A stretch of DNA of 64,000 bases. It comes from Deltaproteobacteria bacterium (GTDB lineage Bacteria > Bdellovibrionota_C > UBA2361 > SZUA-149 > JADZAE01). A program made the position numbers and the translations under genes. Below are positions 54,082 to 62,614 of the stretch, one piece after another. Position 1 is the first letter of the stretch, and the number at the start of each line of letters is the position of its first letter. Where the stretch lies: positions 62,001-126,000 of the forward strand of contig JADZAE010000047.1 of the NCBI GenBank assembly GCA_020852715.1, given 5' to 3'. The notes under the pieces are model-generated. The model did not search any database and had not been told where the DNA came from. It worked only from the letters and a program-made list of their open reading frames with translations.

Positions 54082-55362
54082 ATGGCGAAGTTAAACAATT
54101 TTGAAATGATTATCGGTAGTAATTCTTACCGGCCTATTATGATAGGCGGGATGGGAGTCAATATATCTACCGCTGCATTGGCTTTAGGTGCCGCTAAATT
54201 AGGCGGAGTAGGTCATATTTCCGATGCTATGTCGCCCTTTTTAAACGACATGCTCTTTGGCACCCGCTACCAAGCCAACAAGCAAAAAGAAACACGGGCG
54301 CAAGAGAAAATAGATCCAAAATATATCTCACGTTGGACAGAGGATATCGTCTACCGAGCAAACAGAGATTATGTTGCCAGCGTTATGGCCCATAAAAAAG
54401 GCGAGGGTGGGATTTTTGTTAATGTGATGGAAAAGCTTACTATGGGTGCGCCTAGTGAAACACTGCAGGCTCGCCTCCGAGGAGCTTTGGATGGTGGCAT
54501 TGATGGTATTACTCTTTCTGCCGGACTGCATAATGCTTCCCTGCGCTTAATTGAAGATCATCCGCGTTTTCGTGATGCCCACATCGGGGTAATCATTTCA
54601 TCTTTACGAGCGTTGAAAATATTTTTACGCGGAGCTTCTCGTGTTAACCGTTTGCCTAGCTACATTGTTGTCGAGGGCCCACTTGCTGGAGGGCATTTAG
54701 GTTTCGGTGAGGATTGGCATAGATTTAGTCTCAATTTGATAGTCGAGGAAGTTATATCATACTTAAGGAGCGAAGATCTTAATATCCCCGTTATTCCGGC
54801 CGGCGGGGTGTTTACCGGCACCGATGCTGTCAATTTCATAAATATGGGTGCGGCCGGTGTTCAGGTAGCGACACGTTTCACTATATCTCAGGAGTGTGGC
54901 TTACCGACAGAGGCTAAGCAGATTTATTTGCGCGCTGAAGAAAAGGATGTGGAAGTTAATTGCTCATCACCTACCGGCTATCCAATGCGCATGTTAAAAA
55001 GCAGTCCTTCGCTTGGTTCAAATCTAAAACCCAGCTGTGCTTCGCTTGGTTACATGCTTGATCGCGAAGGTAATTGTTCATATAAGGATCTCTACGAGAA
55101 GACACCGGTTGATGCGCAAGGCAAAAAATTACCCATTTACGAAAAAATGTGTATTTGTCAGCATTTTATGCGCCTCCAGTGCTACACCTGTGGACACAAT
55201 GTTTATCGATTAAAAGACACAACCATCATGTTACCTGATGGTTCATTTTATCTTCCGCCAATGGAGCACATCTTTAAAGATTACCTGAACAGCGAAGATC
55301 AAAGTGTTGAACTACCCGTGGGGAACACTGATCAGTCCCCCCAGCAAGCCAGCAATGGTTAA
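54082..55362 (+). CDS. Nitronate monooxygenase / FabK-like FMN oxidoreductase with Cys-rich tail
   Basis: TIM-barrel flavoprotein family. IMIGGMGVNISTAALALGAAKLGGVGHI near the N-terminus, VVEGPLAGGHLGF, VIPAGGVFTGTDAVNFINMGAAGVQVATRF (phosphate-binding loop) are diagnostic. The last ~80 residues have a cysteine cluster (MCICQHF, CYTCGHNVYRL) not found in minimal enzymes, maybe a metal or iron-sulfur site. Length 426 aa is longer than the usual ~350. Substrate is uncertain: nitroalkane oxidation and enoyl-ACP reduction both occur in the family. A terminator lies 80 bases after the stop. Confidence 0.82.
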   Translation: MAKLNNFEMIIGSNSYRPIMIGGMGVNISTAALALGAAKLGGVGHISDAMSPFLNDMLFGTRYQANKQKETRAQEKIDPKYISRWTEDIVYRANRDYVASVMAHKKGEGGIFVNVMEKLTMGAPSETLQARLRGALDGGIDGITLSAGLHNASLRLIEDHPRFRDAHIGVIISSLRALKIFLRGASRVNRLPSYIVVEGPLAGGHLGFGEDWHRFSLNLIVEEVISYLRSEDLNIPVIPAGGVFTGTDAVNFINMGAAGVQVATRFTISQECGLPTEAKQIYLRAEEKDVEVNCSSPTGYPMRMLKSSPSLGSNLKPSCASLGYMLDREGNCSYKDLYEKTPVDAQGKKLPIYEKMCICQHFMRLQCYTCGHNVYRLKDTTIMLPDGSFYLPPMEHIFKDYLNSEDQSVELPVGNTDQSPQQASNG

Positions 55363-55443
55363 TAAGGATTTTACATTAATCAAATACCCGCTGCTTTCAG
55401 AATGGGCATACCATTTGCAAAAAGTAATTTAATTTTTGAGCTG

Positions 55444-55461
55444 AAAAGCCTTCGGCTTTTT
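55444..55461 (+). terminator. Short rho-independent terminator
   Basis: AAAAGCC (55444-55450) and GGCTTTT (55454-55460) form a 7-bp stem with loop TTC, followed by more T residues (TTTTTATCTTT). It ends the preceding plus-strand gene and lies at the edge of repeat copy C. Confidence 0.75.
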
Positions 55462-55462
55462 A

Positions 55463-55691
55463 TCTTTGCCCCAATGATTTTGCTTCGCAAAATCCGCCTC
55501 AATGGAGCTTAATTTTATTTCGCCCATAAATAAGCCATCCATGGCTTATTTATGGGCATTTACGGAAGCGAATCGGGGTTTCGCTTCCGAAGAAACCATC
55601 CTTGTTTTCCTTTATACCGTACACAAAAATAGGATTGCCCAGTAAAGCACCGTTCAGGGTCTTTGTTTCAAACCTTTTTGTGTACGGTATA
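55463..55691 (-). repeat. Dispersed structured repeat, long form (copy C), overlapping the uvrA 3' end
   Basis: Read on the minus strand: head inverted repeat TATACCGTACACAAAAA (55691-55675) and its exact complement (55629-55613), interior with GAACGGTGCTTTACTGGGC, then tail hairpins CGGAAGCGA/TCGCTTCCG, a perfect GCCCATAAATAAGCC stem, and GATTTTGCGAAGCAAAATC. The tail is nearly identical to 33839-33988. The head's left arm encodes the last residues of UvrA (YTVHKK) and the uvrA TGA lies in the interior. Confidence 0.87.
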
Positions 55692-58600
55692 ATTCGCTTC
55701 CAATAGAGCGCTTTTTGTTGGCGTGGTGATTTTTTGTTTTAATAGATCGTAAACTGTGCCTTGAAAAAGAACTTTACCGCCTTTTTGTCCGGCTTCTGGA
55801 CCGAGCTCAATTAGGTAATCAGCGTTAACAATAAAATCAAGATTATGCTCGACTACAACCACGGTGTGACCATCATTAATAAGATTTCTTAAACTTCCTA
55901 AGAGAAGAAAAATATCTTTGAAATGAAGTCCAATAGTCGGTTCATCTAAAAGATAAATATTTTTACTGCTTGTGTAGTGAACAAGTTCATAAGCGATTTT
56001 TAAACGCTGCGCCTCTCCGCCGGATAATGTGTAGCTGGGTTGTCCTAAAACCAAATAACCTAATCCCAGCTCCTTAACTGCTTTTAAGATACGGGAAATC
56101 TTTCTATGCGTTGTGAAAATATCACTAGCCTCATCAACCGTCAGTTTTAAAATATCTCCAATAGAAAGGTTTTGATACTTCACTTGCAAGGCTGTGCCGT
56201 TATATCTGAGGCCATTACATTCTTCGCAGGTAGTTTGCGCTTCGGGAAGAAATCCCAATGGCACACTGATGTAGCCGCGCCCTCCACATTTAGCACAGCG
56301 CCCGTGTTTGGTGTTATGAGAAAAATAAGAAGGGGTCAGGCCATTCATTTCTGCTTGCGGTAAAATGGCAAAGAAATTTCTTATTTCATTTAAAAGACCC
56401 AAATAAGAAGCAGGAGTGGAGCTAGCTGATCGGCCTAAAGAAGCTTGAGATATTTGTAGGCAGTTCTCTATCCCTTGGAGTTCCATAGGGAATTCATCTT
56501 CTTTTTTGCGCTTTTTATTTTTGACGTTTTCTAAAACCCGTGGCAGCAAGGTCTGAAAGACAAGCGAACTTTTACCAGAACCGGAAACGCCACAGACAAC
56601 TGTTAATGCTGCCGTTGGAAATTCCACCTTGATATTTTTTAAATTATTGGCGGAGCAGGTAGGAAGTATTAGTCGCGGGCTTGATTTTGTAGTCTCTTTA
56701 TGTGGAGCTGATATAATTTTGTCTTCTTTTAGAAATTTAGCAGTAGCTGAGTTTTTACTTTTCAGCACTTCTTCAAGTTTGCCTTGAGCTACGATTTGGC
56801 CGCCATCTTTGCCACCGCCCGGCCCCATATCAACTAAATAATCAGCGCCCCTAATTAAACTTTCTTCGTGCTCGACAACAATTACACTATTTCCTTGTTT
56901 TTTTAGATTATCAATAATGGAAAGGAGTAACTTGTTATCTTGGGCATGCAAACCTATACTTGGTTCATCAAGCACATAACAAACGCCACTTAGTGGCGAG
57001 CCTAAAGCACGTCCTAATCTAAGGCGCTGAGCTTCGCCGCCGGAAATACTATTGCCGGCGCGAGAGAGTTCTAAATAGCTTAGGCCAACATCGGTCAGAA
57101 CTTGTAAGCGATGTTTTACTTCATTGATAATCGGAGAAAAAATCGCCAGCTTATCGGTCGACCATTTAAGATTATTAAAAAATTTCAATAGCTCCGGTGC
57201 CGTCATCTGCGTAAGTGCGAAAATCGTTTTTCTCTCGAAGTAAGTAGAGCGGCCGATCTTTCCCAGACGACTGCCGCGACAGTCCGGACAGAGTTCAGTT
57301 TTGTTTCGCTTTTCTAAATAACCACTGCCATCGCAAGATTCACAGGCCCCGATTTTACTGGAGAAGGAGAAGTCATACGGCGTTAGATCGCGAAAACCTT
57401 GTTTGCACTTAGGACAAACTGTTTCTGTATTGTAAACTATCAATTTGCCTAATTTTGAGTTGAGTCGAACTTCAATCGTGCTGCCGCTTAGCGCCAGCGC
57501 CTGACTAAGCGCGCTTACCAGAAGCGAACGATTAACTTGCTGATTATTGACAGCTGCGACGAGCAGAGAAATAGTATGCTGCTGGTGGCGTTTTAAGCTC
57601 ATATCTTCGTTGATACTTTCTAGCTGGCCGTCAATTATTGCCTCGCTTAACTCAGCATTGAGCGCACGCGCCAGCAGTTCACGGTAATTACCTTTGCGGG
57701 CCGTGACGACGGGCGCGTAAATAAATATACGCTGCGCATCAAGTTTGCTAATTTCAGAAATTATTTCTTCCACGGAATAATGCTGCATAGGTAAGTCATG
57801 TTCCGGGCAATGCAAGACGCCAGCACGAGCATATAAAAGACGAAGATAAGGATATATTTCGCACAATGTCGCCACAGTAGATAGGCTTTGGCTAATTACT
57901 GTCTTTTGGGAAAGAGCTACAGTGGGTGCCAGCCCATCTAAAAAATCCACTTCAGTAGGTTTAATTTGTGTGAGAAAATGTCGCGCATAAGGCGATAAAC
58001 AATCAATAAAACGCTTTTGTCCTTCAGCAAAAATGGTATCAAAGGCTAAACTGGATTTCCCCGAACCACTGACTCCGGTAATCACCGTATACTGATTAAG
58101 CGGAATGTCGAGGTTAATATTCTTCAAATTATTCTGCCTTGCACCGCGAATCTGTAACTGGGTGAGCTGATTGCTCTTATTGTCAACAACCGGTAAATTG
58201 CTTTCTGCTGACTGTTGGCAGTAGCTTTTTAAGCAAGCAACGGTTTTAGATGTTTGCAGCAGTTTTGTGTCCTTGATCAACTCCAAGGGGGCGCCCTGAC
58301 AAACTATTTGCCCACCTGCCTCACCTGCCTCCGGGCCCAAGTCGATCATCCAGTCAGCTTTGGAGATGATATCTAAGTTATGTTCGATGCAGCAGATGCT
58401 ATGACCATGCTCAATAAAAAGATTTAACACTTTGAAAAGATCGGCGATATTATGCGGATGAAGTCCGGTTGATGGTTCGTCAAGTAAGAATAGCGAAGGT
58501 TTTTTATTACTTTCGTTTAAGTAGCTAGCTAACTTAACACGCTGGGCCTCGCCACCACTTAACTGGCTAAGTGGTTGTCCGAGTTTTAAATAGCCCAGCC

Positions 58601-61022
58601 CTAAGTCTAAGAGCGAAGCCATTTTAGCGTTGATAGCGCTAATTTGTTTGTTGTTTCCTGTTTGTGAGAAAAAAGTGCGGATATCTTCGAGTGTCATATT
58701 GAGAAAATCTGAAATAGACATCCCCTGATATTTAATTTTAAGCACTGAATCTTGGAAGCGAAGCCCCTGACAGGCATCACAAAGAACATAAGCGTCAGCA
58801 AGAAACTGTAAATCGATTTTTTTATAACCTGAACCTTCGCAAATCGGACAACGTCCCCCGACGACATTGAAAGAAAAAGCCGAACGTGAAAAACCTTGTT
58901 CCGTAGCTTCCGGAGTAGCGGCAAAAAGGGCACGAATTTCATCCCAGACTTTAGTATATGTAGCCGGATTAGAACGAGGCGATTTTAAAAGCGGCATTTG
59001 GTCGATGAGCACGATATCGTGAAGCTGCTCCGCTCCTACAATTGAGGCATAACTGCTAACATCTTGCTTTTTGCCTTTTTGTGCCAGGTAATTTTTGTAA
59101 AGAACTTCTTTAATTAGCGATGATTTACCTGATCCGCTAATTCCAGTAATGACAACCAGAAAGTTAAGCGGAATCTCAACTGTAATGTTTTTTAAGTTAT
59201 TGACCTTTGCCCCTTTTATTTGCAGTTTTTTTGCTGCGGTGAAGTCGTGGCGAATGTGTTTATCGCTAACGCTTTGCCGCAAATATTTAGCGGTTAGTGA
59301 GTTTTCGCATTTGACTAATTCACCGGGTCGCCCACTAAACACTATTTCTCCGCCTCGCTCACCCGACCGCGGGCCGAGATCCAAAACATGATCGGCCGCA
59401 CGTATGATGTCCTGATCATGCTCAACGATGACTACAGTATTGTTGTGATTGGTGATGGCGCGACAGGTAGAAATAAGCTTTGTTGTATCTGCCGGATGTA
59501 GTCCAATAGTCGGTTCATCTAGCACAGTAATAGTATTTGTAAGTCGAGAGCCAATAATGGCCGTAAGATTTACGCGCTGCGCTTCGCCGCCGGAAAGCGT
59601 TTTAGTTTGTCGATCAAGTGTTAAATAATCAAGGCCAATATCAACCAAATAACTTAAGCGGCTGACAGCTTCAGCTGTAGCGTTTTTAAGCAATTCCCAT
59701 TTGTGATCATGTTGCACCGCAGAAAGCAGAGAAAGAAGTTCCCTTACCGGCATATTCCAGGCTTGATGCATAGTGTAACCGTTTAATTTATAGTAACCGG
59801 CATAGGCTTGGAGACGAGTACCATGGCAGCTGGGACAAGTTGTTTCACGGCGATAACGGGAGAGAAAAACGCGCACATGAAGCTTATGGCGTTTGCGATG
59901 AAGATATTCAAACCAGCCGCTAATGCTTAAATAGTCGCTTGTCGTCTTACCAGTAAAAATTAGTTCCTGTTGTTTCTTACTAAGCTCGTGCCAGGGCATA
60001 GTTGTGGGGATTTTTTCTTTCTTACAAAAACTAAGCAGCTGTTCGAATTCCCAGCTGGTGGAGGGTGTCTTCCAACAAGCAATAGCACCTTCTTTAATTG
60101 TTCGAGTAGGATCGGGTATGCAGAGATTAAGATCTATGGTTAAAGTCTTACCAAATCCAGAGCACTGATGGCAGGCGCCAAGAGGAGTGTTAAATGAAAA
60201 AATATTGGGTGTTGCCGGAGGAATTTGAATACTGCATTTTGAGCAATAGGAGGAACAATGATAAGCGTGAGACAGCGGACTTGCTCCATCTTGAAAGAGA
60301 GCCCAGGCAATAATGTTTTTATCATTGCCCGTTGTTAGTTGTTGAATATCGGCAAGTAATCTTTGTTCGAGAACATCAAGGCGTTCTTTGCTCCACTTAA
60401 TACGGTCAACAATAATATGCAATGGTAGCGTGACAGAGCTGATACTATGCTGCCCTTCTATCTCTTTGATTGTTTGTGTCTGTTGTTCAAAATAACGAAA
60501 GTAACCAAGTTTTAGCAGATCTGAACATTCACTGTGGTTAGGAATTTTGTCGAGCGAGTTAGTGACGATTACTTCTTTGACATCTAGGGAGCTAATCTTG
60601 CCTATAAAATTACTTAAAAATTCCTTCGGCGTGTGGCTGTAAAGTGCTTTATGGCATTTCGGACAATAGGGTAGAGCAGCGTATGCCCAGATGGCTTTAA
60701 GGTATTCATTAATCTCAGTGAGTGTTCCCACAGTCGAGCGGGAGCTATGAACTTGATTATGTTGTCGTAAAATCAGTGCCGGTCTAATGCCTTTGGCTGA
60801 AGCAAGATTTGGGCGTTTAAACTTTTCTAAAAATTGCCTAGTATAAGGACTAAATGTTTCGACATAACGTCTGCCGCCCTCCGCATAGATGGTGTCAAAT
60901 ACAAGTGATGACTTTCCTGATCCGGATAAGCCGCTGACGACGATGAGGCTATTATGGTCTAACTCAACTGAGATATGTTTGAGATTATTCTCAGCGATAT
61001 CTGTAAGAATTAATTTATCCAA
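55668..61022 (-). CDS. uvrA: Double-length excinuclease ABC subunit A (tandem UvrA)
   Basis: Damage-recognition ATPase of nucleotide excision repair. The 1784-aa chain is two UvrA units end to end, giving four ABC modules. Walker A motifs: GLSGSGKSS (31), GISGSGKSS (about 630), GVSGSGKSS (about 985), GVSGSGKSS (about 1480). Signatures are intact: TLSGGEAQRVN, QLSGGEAQRVK, SISGGEAQRLR, TLSGGEAQRLK. Zinc-finger cysteine pairs occur in each half (CHQCSGFG, CPICEGSG/CDACQG, CESCDGSG/CPDCRG, CAKCGGRG/CEECNG). All catalytic motifs survive, so it seems active and may replace the UvrA dimer. Fused UvrA of this size is known in Chlamydia. The C-terminal residues derive from the repeat that overlaps the stop. 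Confidence 0.95.
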   Translation of the reverse strand: MDKLILTDIAENNLKHISVELDHNSLIVVSGLSGSGKSSLVFDTIYAEGGRRYVETFSPYTRQFLEKFKRPNLASAKGIRPALILRQHNQVHSSRSTVGTLTEINEYLKAIWAYAALPYCPKCHKALYSHTPKEFLSNFIGKISSLDVKEVIVTNSLDKIPNHSECSDLLKLGYFRYFEQQTQTIKEIEGQHSISSVTLPLHIIVDRIKWSKERLDVLEQRLLADIQQLTTGNDKNIIAWALFQDGASPLSHAYHCSSYCSKCSIQIPPATPNIFSFNTPLGACHQCSGFGKTLTIDLNLCIPDPTRTIKEGAIACWKTPSTSWEFEQLLSFCKKEKIPTTMPWHELSKKQQELIFTGKTTSDYLSISGWFEYLHRKRHKLHVRVFLSRYRRETTCPSCHGTRLQAYAGYYKLNGYTMHQAWNMPVRELLSLLSAVQHDHKWELLKNATAEAVSRLSYLVDIGLDYLTLDRQTKTLSGGEAQRVNLTAIIGSRLTNTITVLDEPTIGLHPADTTKLISTCRAITNHNNTVVIVEHDQDIIRAADHVLDLGPRSGERGGEIVFSGRPGELVKCENSLTAKYLRQSVSDKHIRHDFTAAKKLQIKGAKVNNLKNITVEIPLNFLVVITGISGSGKSSLIKEVLYKNYLAQKGKKQDVSSYASIVGAEQLHDIVLIDQMPLLKSPRSNPATYTKVWDEIRALFAATPEATEQGFSRSAFSFNVVGGRCPICEGSGYKKIDLQFLADAYVLCDACQGLRFQDSVLKIKYQGMSISDFLNMTLEDIRTFFSQTGNNKQISAINAKMASLLDLGLGYLKLGQPLSQLSGGEAQRVKLASYLNESNKKPSLFLLDEPSTGLHPHNIADLFKVLNLFIEHGHSICCIEHNLDIISKADWMIDLGPEAGEAGGQIVCQGAPLELIKDTKLLQTSKTVACLKSYCQQSAESNLPVVDNKSNQLTQLQIRGARQNNLKNINLDIPLNQYTVITGVSGSGKSSLAFDTIFAEGQKRFIDCLSPYARHFLTQIKPTEVDFLDGLAPTVALSQKTVISQSLSTVATLCEIYPYLRLLYARAGVLHCPEHDLPMQHYSVEEIISEISKLDAQRIFIYAPVVTARKGNYRELLARALNAELSEAIIDGQLESINEDMSLKRHQQHTISLLVAAVNNQQVNRSLLVSALSQALALSGSTIEVRLNSKLGKLIVYNTETVCPKCKQGFRDLTPYDFSFSSKIGACESCDGSGYLEKRNKTELCPDCRGSRLGKIGRSTYFERKTIFALTQMTAPELLKFFNNLKWSTDKLAIFSPIINEVKHRLQVLTDVGLSYLELSRAGNSISGGEAQRLRLGRALGSPLSGVCYVLDEPSIGLHAQDNKLLLSIIDNLKKQGNSVIVVEHEESLIRGADYLVDMGPGGGKDGGQIVAQGKLEEVLKSKNSATAKFLKEDKIISAPHKETTKSSPRLILPTCSANNLKNIKVEFPTAALTVVCGVSGSGKSSLVFQTLLPRVLENVKNKKRKKEDEFPMELQGIENCLQISQASLGRSASSTPASYLGLLNEIRNFFAILPQAEMNGLTPSYFSHNTKHGRCAKCGGRGYISVPLGFLPEAQTTCEECNGLRYNGTALQVKYQNLSIGDILKLTVDEASDIFTTHRKISRILKAVKELGLGYLVLGQPSYTLSGGEAQRLKIAYELVHYTSSKNIYLLDEPTIGLHFKDIFLLLGSLRNLINDGHTVVVVEHNLDFIVNADYLIELGPEAGQKGGKVLFQGTVYDLLKQKITTPTKSALLEANYTVHKKV

Positions 61023-61202
61023 AATGCGGCCTAATAAATGAGTTTGCTACGACAAAAATCGGCTGGCTTCGCCTATATTTAACTTGCATTGTTTAAAAAA
61101 AATGAGTTTAAACCCAACAAGCTAATGAAATTTTCACTTCGTTCAAAATTCATTAGCGATGGCTTTATAAATCAAAACCGTATTATTAAACCAAGTCTTT
61201 CT

Positions 61203-61421
61203 ATGAAAGTAAATAACAGCCCAAAGCTTAAATTTCTCTTGGCTTTTGTCCACATGACGATGCTTATTGCGGCCTGCTCAGGTTCAGCCTCAACTTATTC
61301 GGTAAATAAGGTGCGGGTAACTTCTGCTGAAACTGAAGAAATTGCTGAGCAAACCCAGGCCGAAGCCAAAACAACAAGGCGTAATAAAGAAGAGATAAAA
61401 AACTATCTTAACAAGGAATAA
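61203..61421 (+). CDS. Small predicted lipoprotein
   Basis: About 72 aa. I chose the ATG at 61203 because it directly begins a signal sequence (KLKFLLAFVHMTMLIAAC) ending in lipobox IAAC; a start at 61089 would add 38 unlikely residues. The mature part is short and helical (ETEEIAEQTQAEAKTTRRNKEEIKNYL). Three bases separate it from the next gene, so they form an operon. Function unknown; perhaps it tethers or partners the following coiled-coil protein. Confidence 0.6.
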   Translation: MKVNNSPKLKFLLAFVHMTMLIAACSGSASTYSVNKVRVTSAETEEIAEQTQAEAKTTRRNKEEIKNYLNKE

Positions 61422-61424
61422 AAA

Positions 61425-62588
61425 ATGAAGTCACTTCAGCAGACTATTATCGTAGCTAGTATTTTAATTCTTTCTGCTTCCTTTACCTATGGTCAGGTTT
61501 CTAAGCATGGCCGTGGGGCTGACGGGCAAGCTTACCGCATTGATGAAAATGGTTATAAACTGATAGATCAGTTAGCAGAACTAGAAGTTACAATCGACGA
61601 ACAAAACCGCGAGATTCTCTCTTTAGAAAATGAGATTGCAGAGAAAGATGTAAAACTAAAAGGCTGCACAAAAGGCTCAGAGCGCAAGATTTCAGAATCC
61701 GACATGACTGGTGATTGGGCAATTAAAGGAAAAGACAGTCAGTGTCTTAAACTAGAATGCAATTGTGAAGACAGACTTCCTCCACAAGTTCAATGTCCAC
61801 CTTGTAAATCTCCAGGCTCAGATTGTCCGGAGGTAGGTTGTCCTGAGGCGGATTGCCTGTCGGTAGCCTCACCGCTAAAGGATAAAATTTTGCTTTTAGA
61901 GTCAACGGTTAATAACCTACAAAGAAACAATAAGGCATTAGAGGAAAAGTTAAGCTTAACAGAGAAGGACTATGGCGATACTCTTGCTACGCAAGGGCGG
62001 ACAGTCGTCTCTAAGGAAGAAAAATATAGCAAGCAAATCACACAGCAGGCATCAGAATACGAAAATCGCTTATCGATAAATGAAGCAGAATTAGCTAAAG
62101 CCCAAGAACAGATTAGTAATAAAGATGTAAAAGAGCGAGAACTGCTTGCAAAAATCGAAGTGCTTAATCAGCGGATACAAGCTCAAGATGGAGTAATTAG
62201 TCTTTATGAAAAGCAGCTAGCTTCGTCAGCTAAATCAGAACCCAAATTAACTGCTCTTCAAACTGCGCCCAAAGTGGAAGCTCGATCAACAGTTTCTGCT
62301 ATCCCACGTGCCATTCCTAGAGAAATTAATGAACGCCTAGCTTCGATCCAGAAGCTAATTAATGATAGAAAATCTCTATACGATAGACAGAAAGATTCAC
62401 GGACACAAATTTCTATTACTCTACAGGAATTGCGTACGCGTAACGGGGAATCGCTTGATAATCTGCGTAATTCTGCCTCCGTGTTGACGACCCCGGATCA
62501 AGTGGACGAGCTGCTGGAAAAGCTGAGCGAGATCGAAAAAATATTAAACGATGATTTAAAGGTGCTTCGTCGTATTACCAAGATTTAG
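61425..62588 (+). CDS. Secreted coiled-coil protein with a cysteine-rich segment
   Basis: Signal peptide (IIVASILILSASFTYG), then coiled coil at about 40-80 (QLAELEVTIDEQNREILSLENEIAEKD), a Cys-rich stretch at about 108-148 with ten cysteines in roughly 40 residues (CLKLECNCED, CPPCKSPGSDC, CPEVGCPEADC), a second long coiled coil (about 155-280), a polar linker and a C-terminal helical pair. No enzyme motif. AAGGAAT precedes the ATG. Probably periplasmic and disulfide-linked. Function unknown. Confidence 0.65.
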   Translation: MKSLQQTIIVASILILSASFTYGQVSKHGRGADGQAYRIDENGYKLIDQLAELEVTIDEQNREILSLENEIAEKDVKLKGCTKGSERKISESDMTGDWAIKGKDSQCLKLECNCEDRLPPQVQCPPCKSPGSDCPEVGCPEADCLSVASPLKDKILLLESTVNNLQRNNKALEEKLSLTEKDYGDTLATQGRTVVSKEEKYSKQITQQASEYENRLSINEAELAKAQEQISNKDVKERELLAKIEVLNQRIQAQDGVISLYEKQLASSAKSEPKLTALQTAPKVEARSTVSAIPRAIPREINERLASIQKLINDRKSLYDRQKDSRTQISITLQELRTRNGESLDNLRNSASVLTTPDQVDELLEKLSEIEKILNDDLKVLRRITKI

Positions 62589-62614
62589 GGTAGGTATGCT
62601 TAGATCATGAACGA

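Noticed and set aside
55404-55420. Sigma-54-like GG-N10-GC site (GGGCATACCATTTGCAA)
   Set aside because: It matches the spacing but would start transcription just before a terminator and an antisense uvrA gene, with no gene to express, and the first consensus T is missing.
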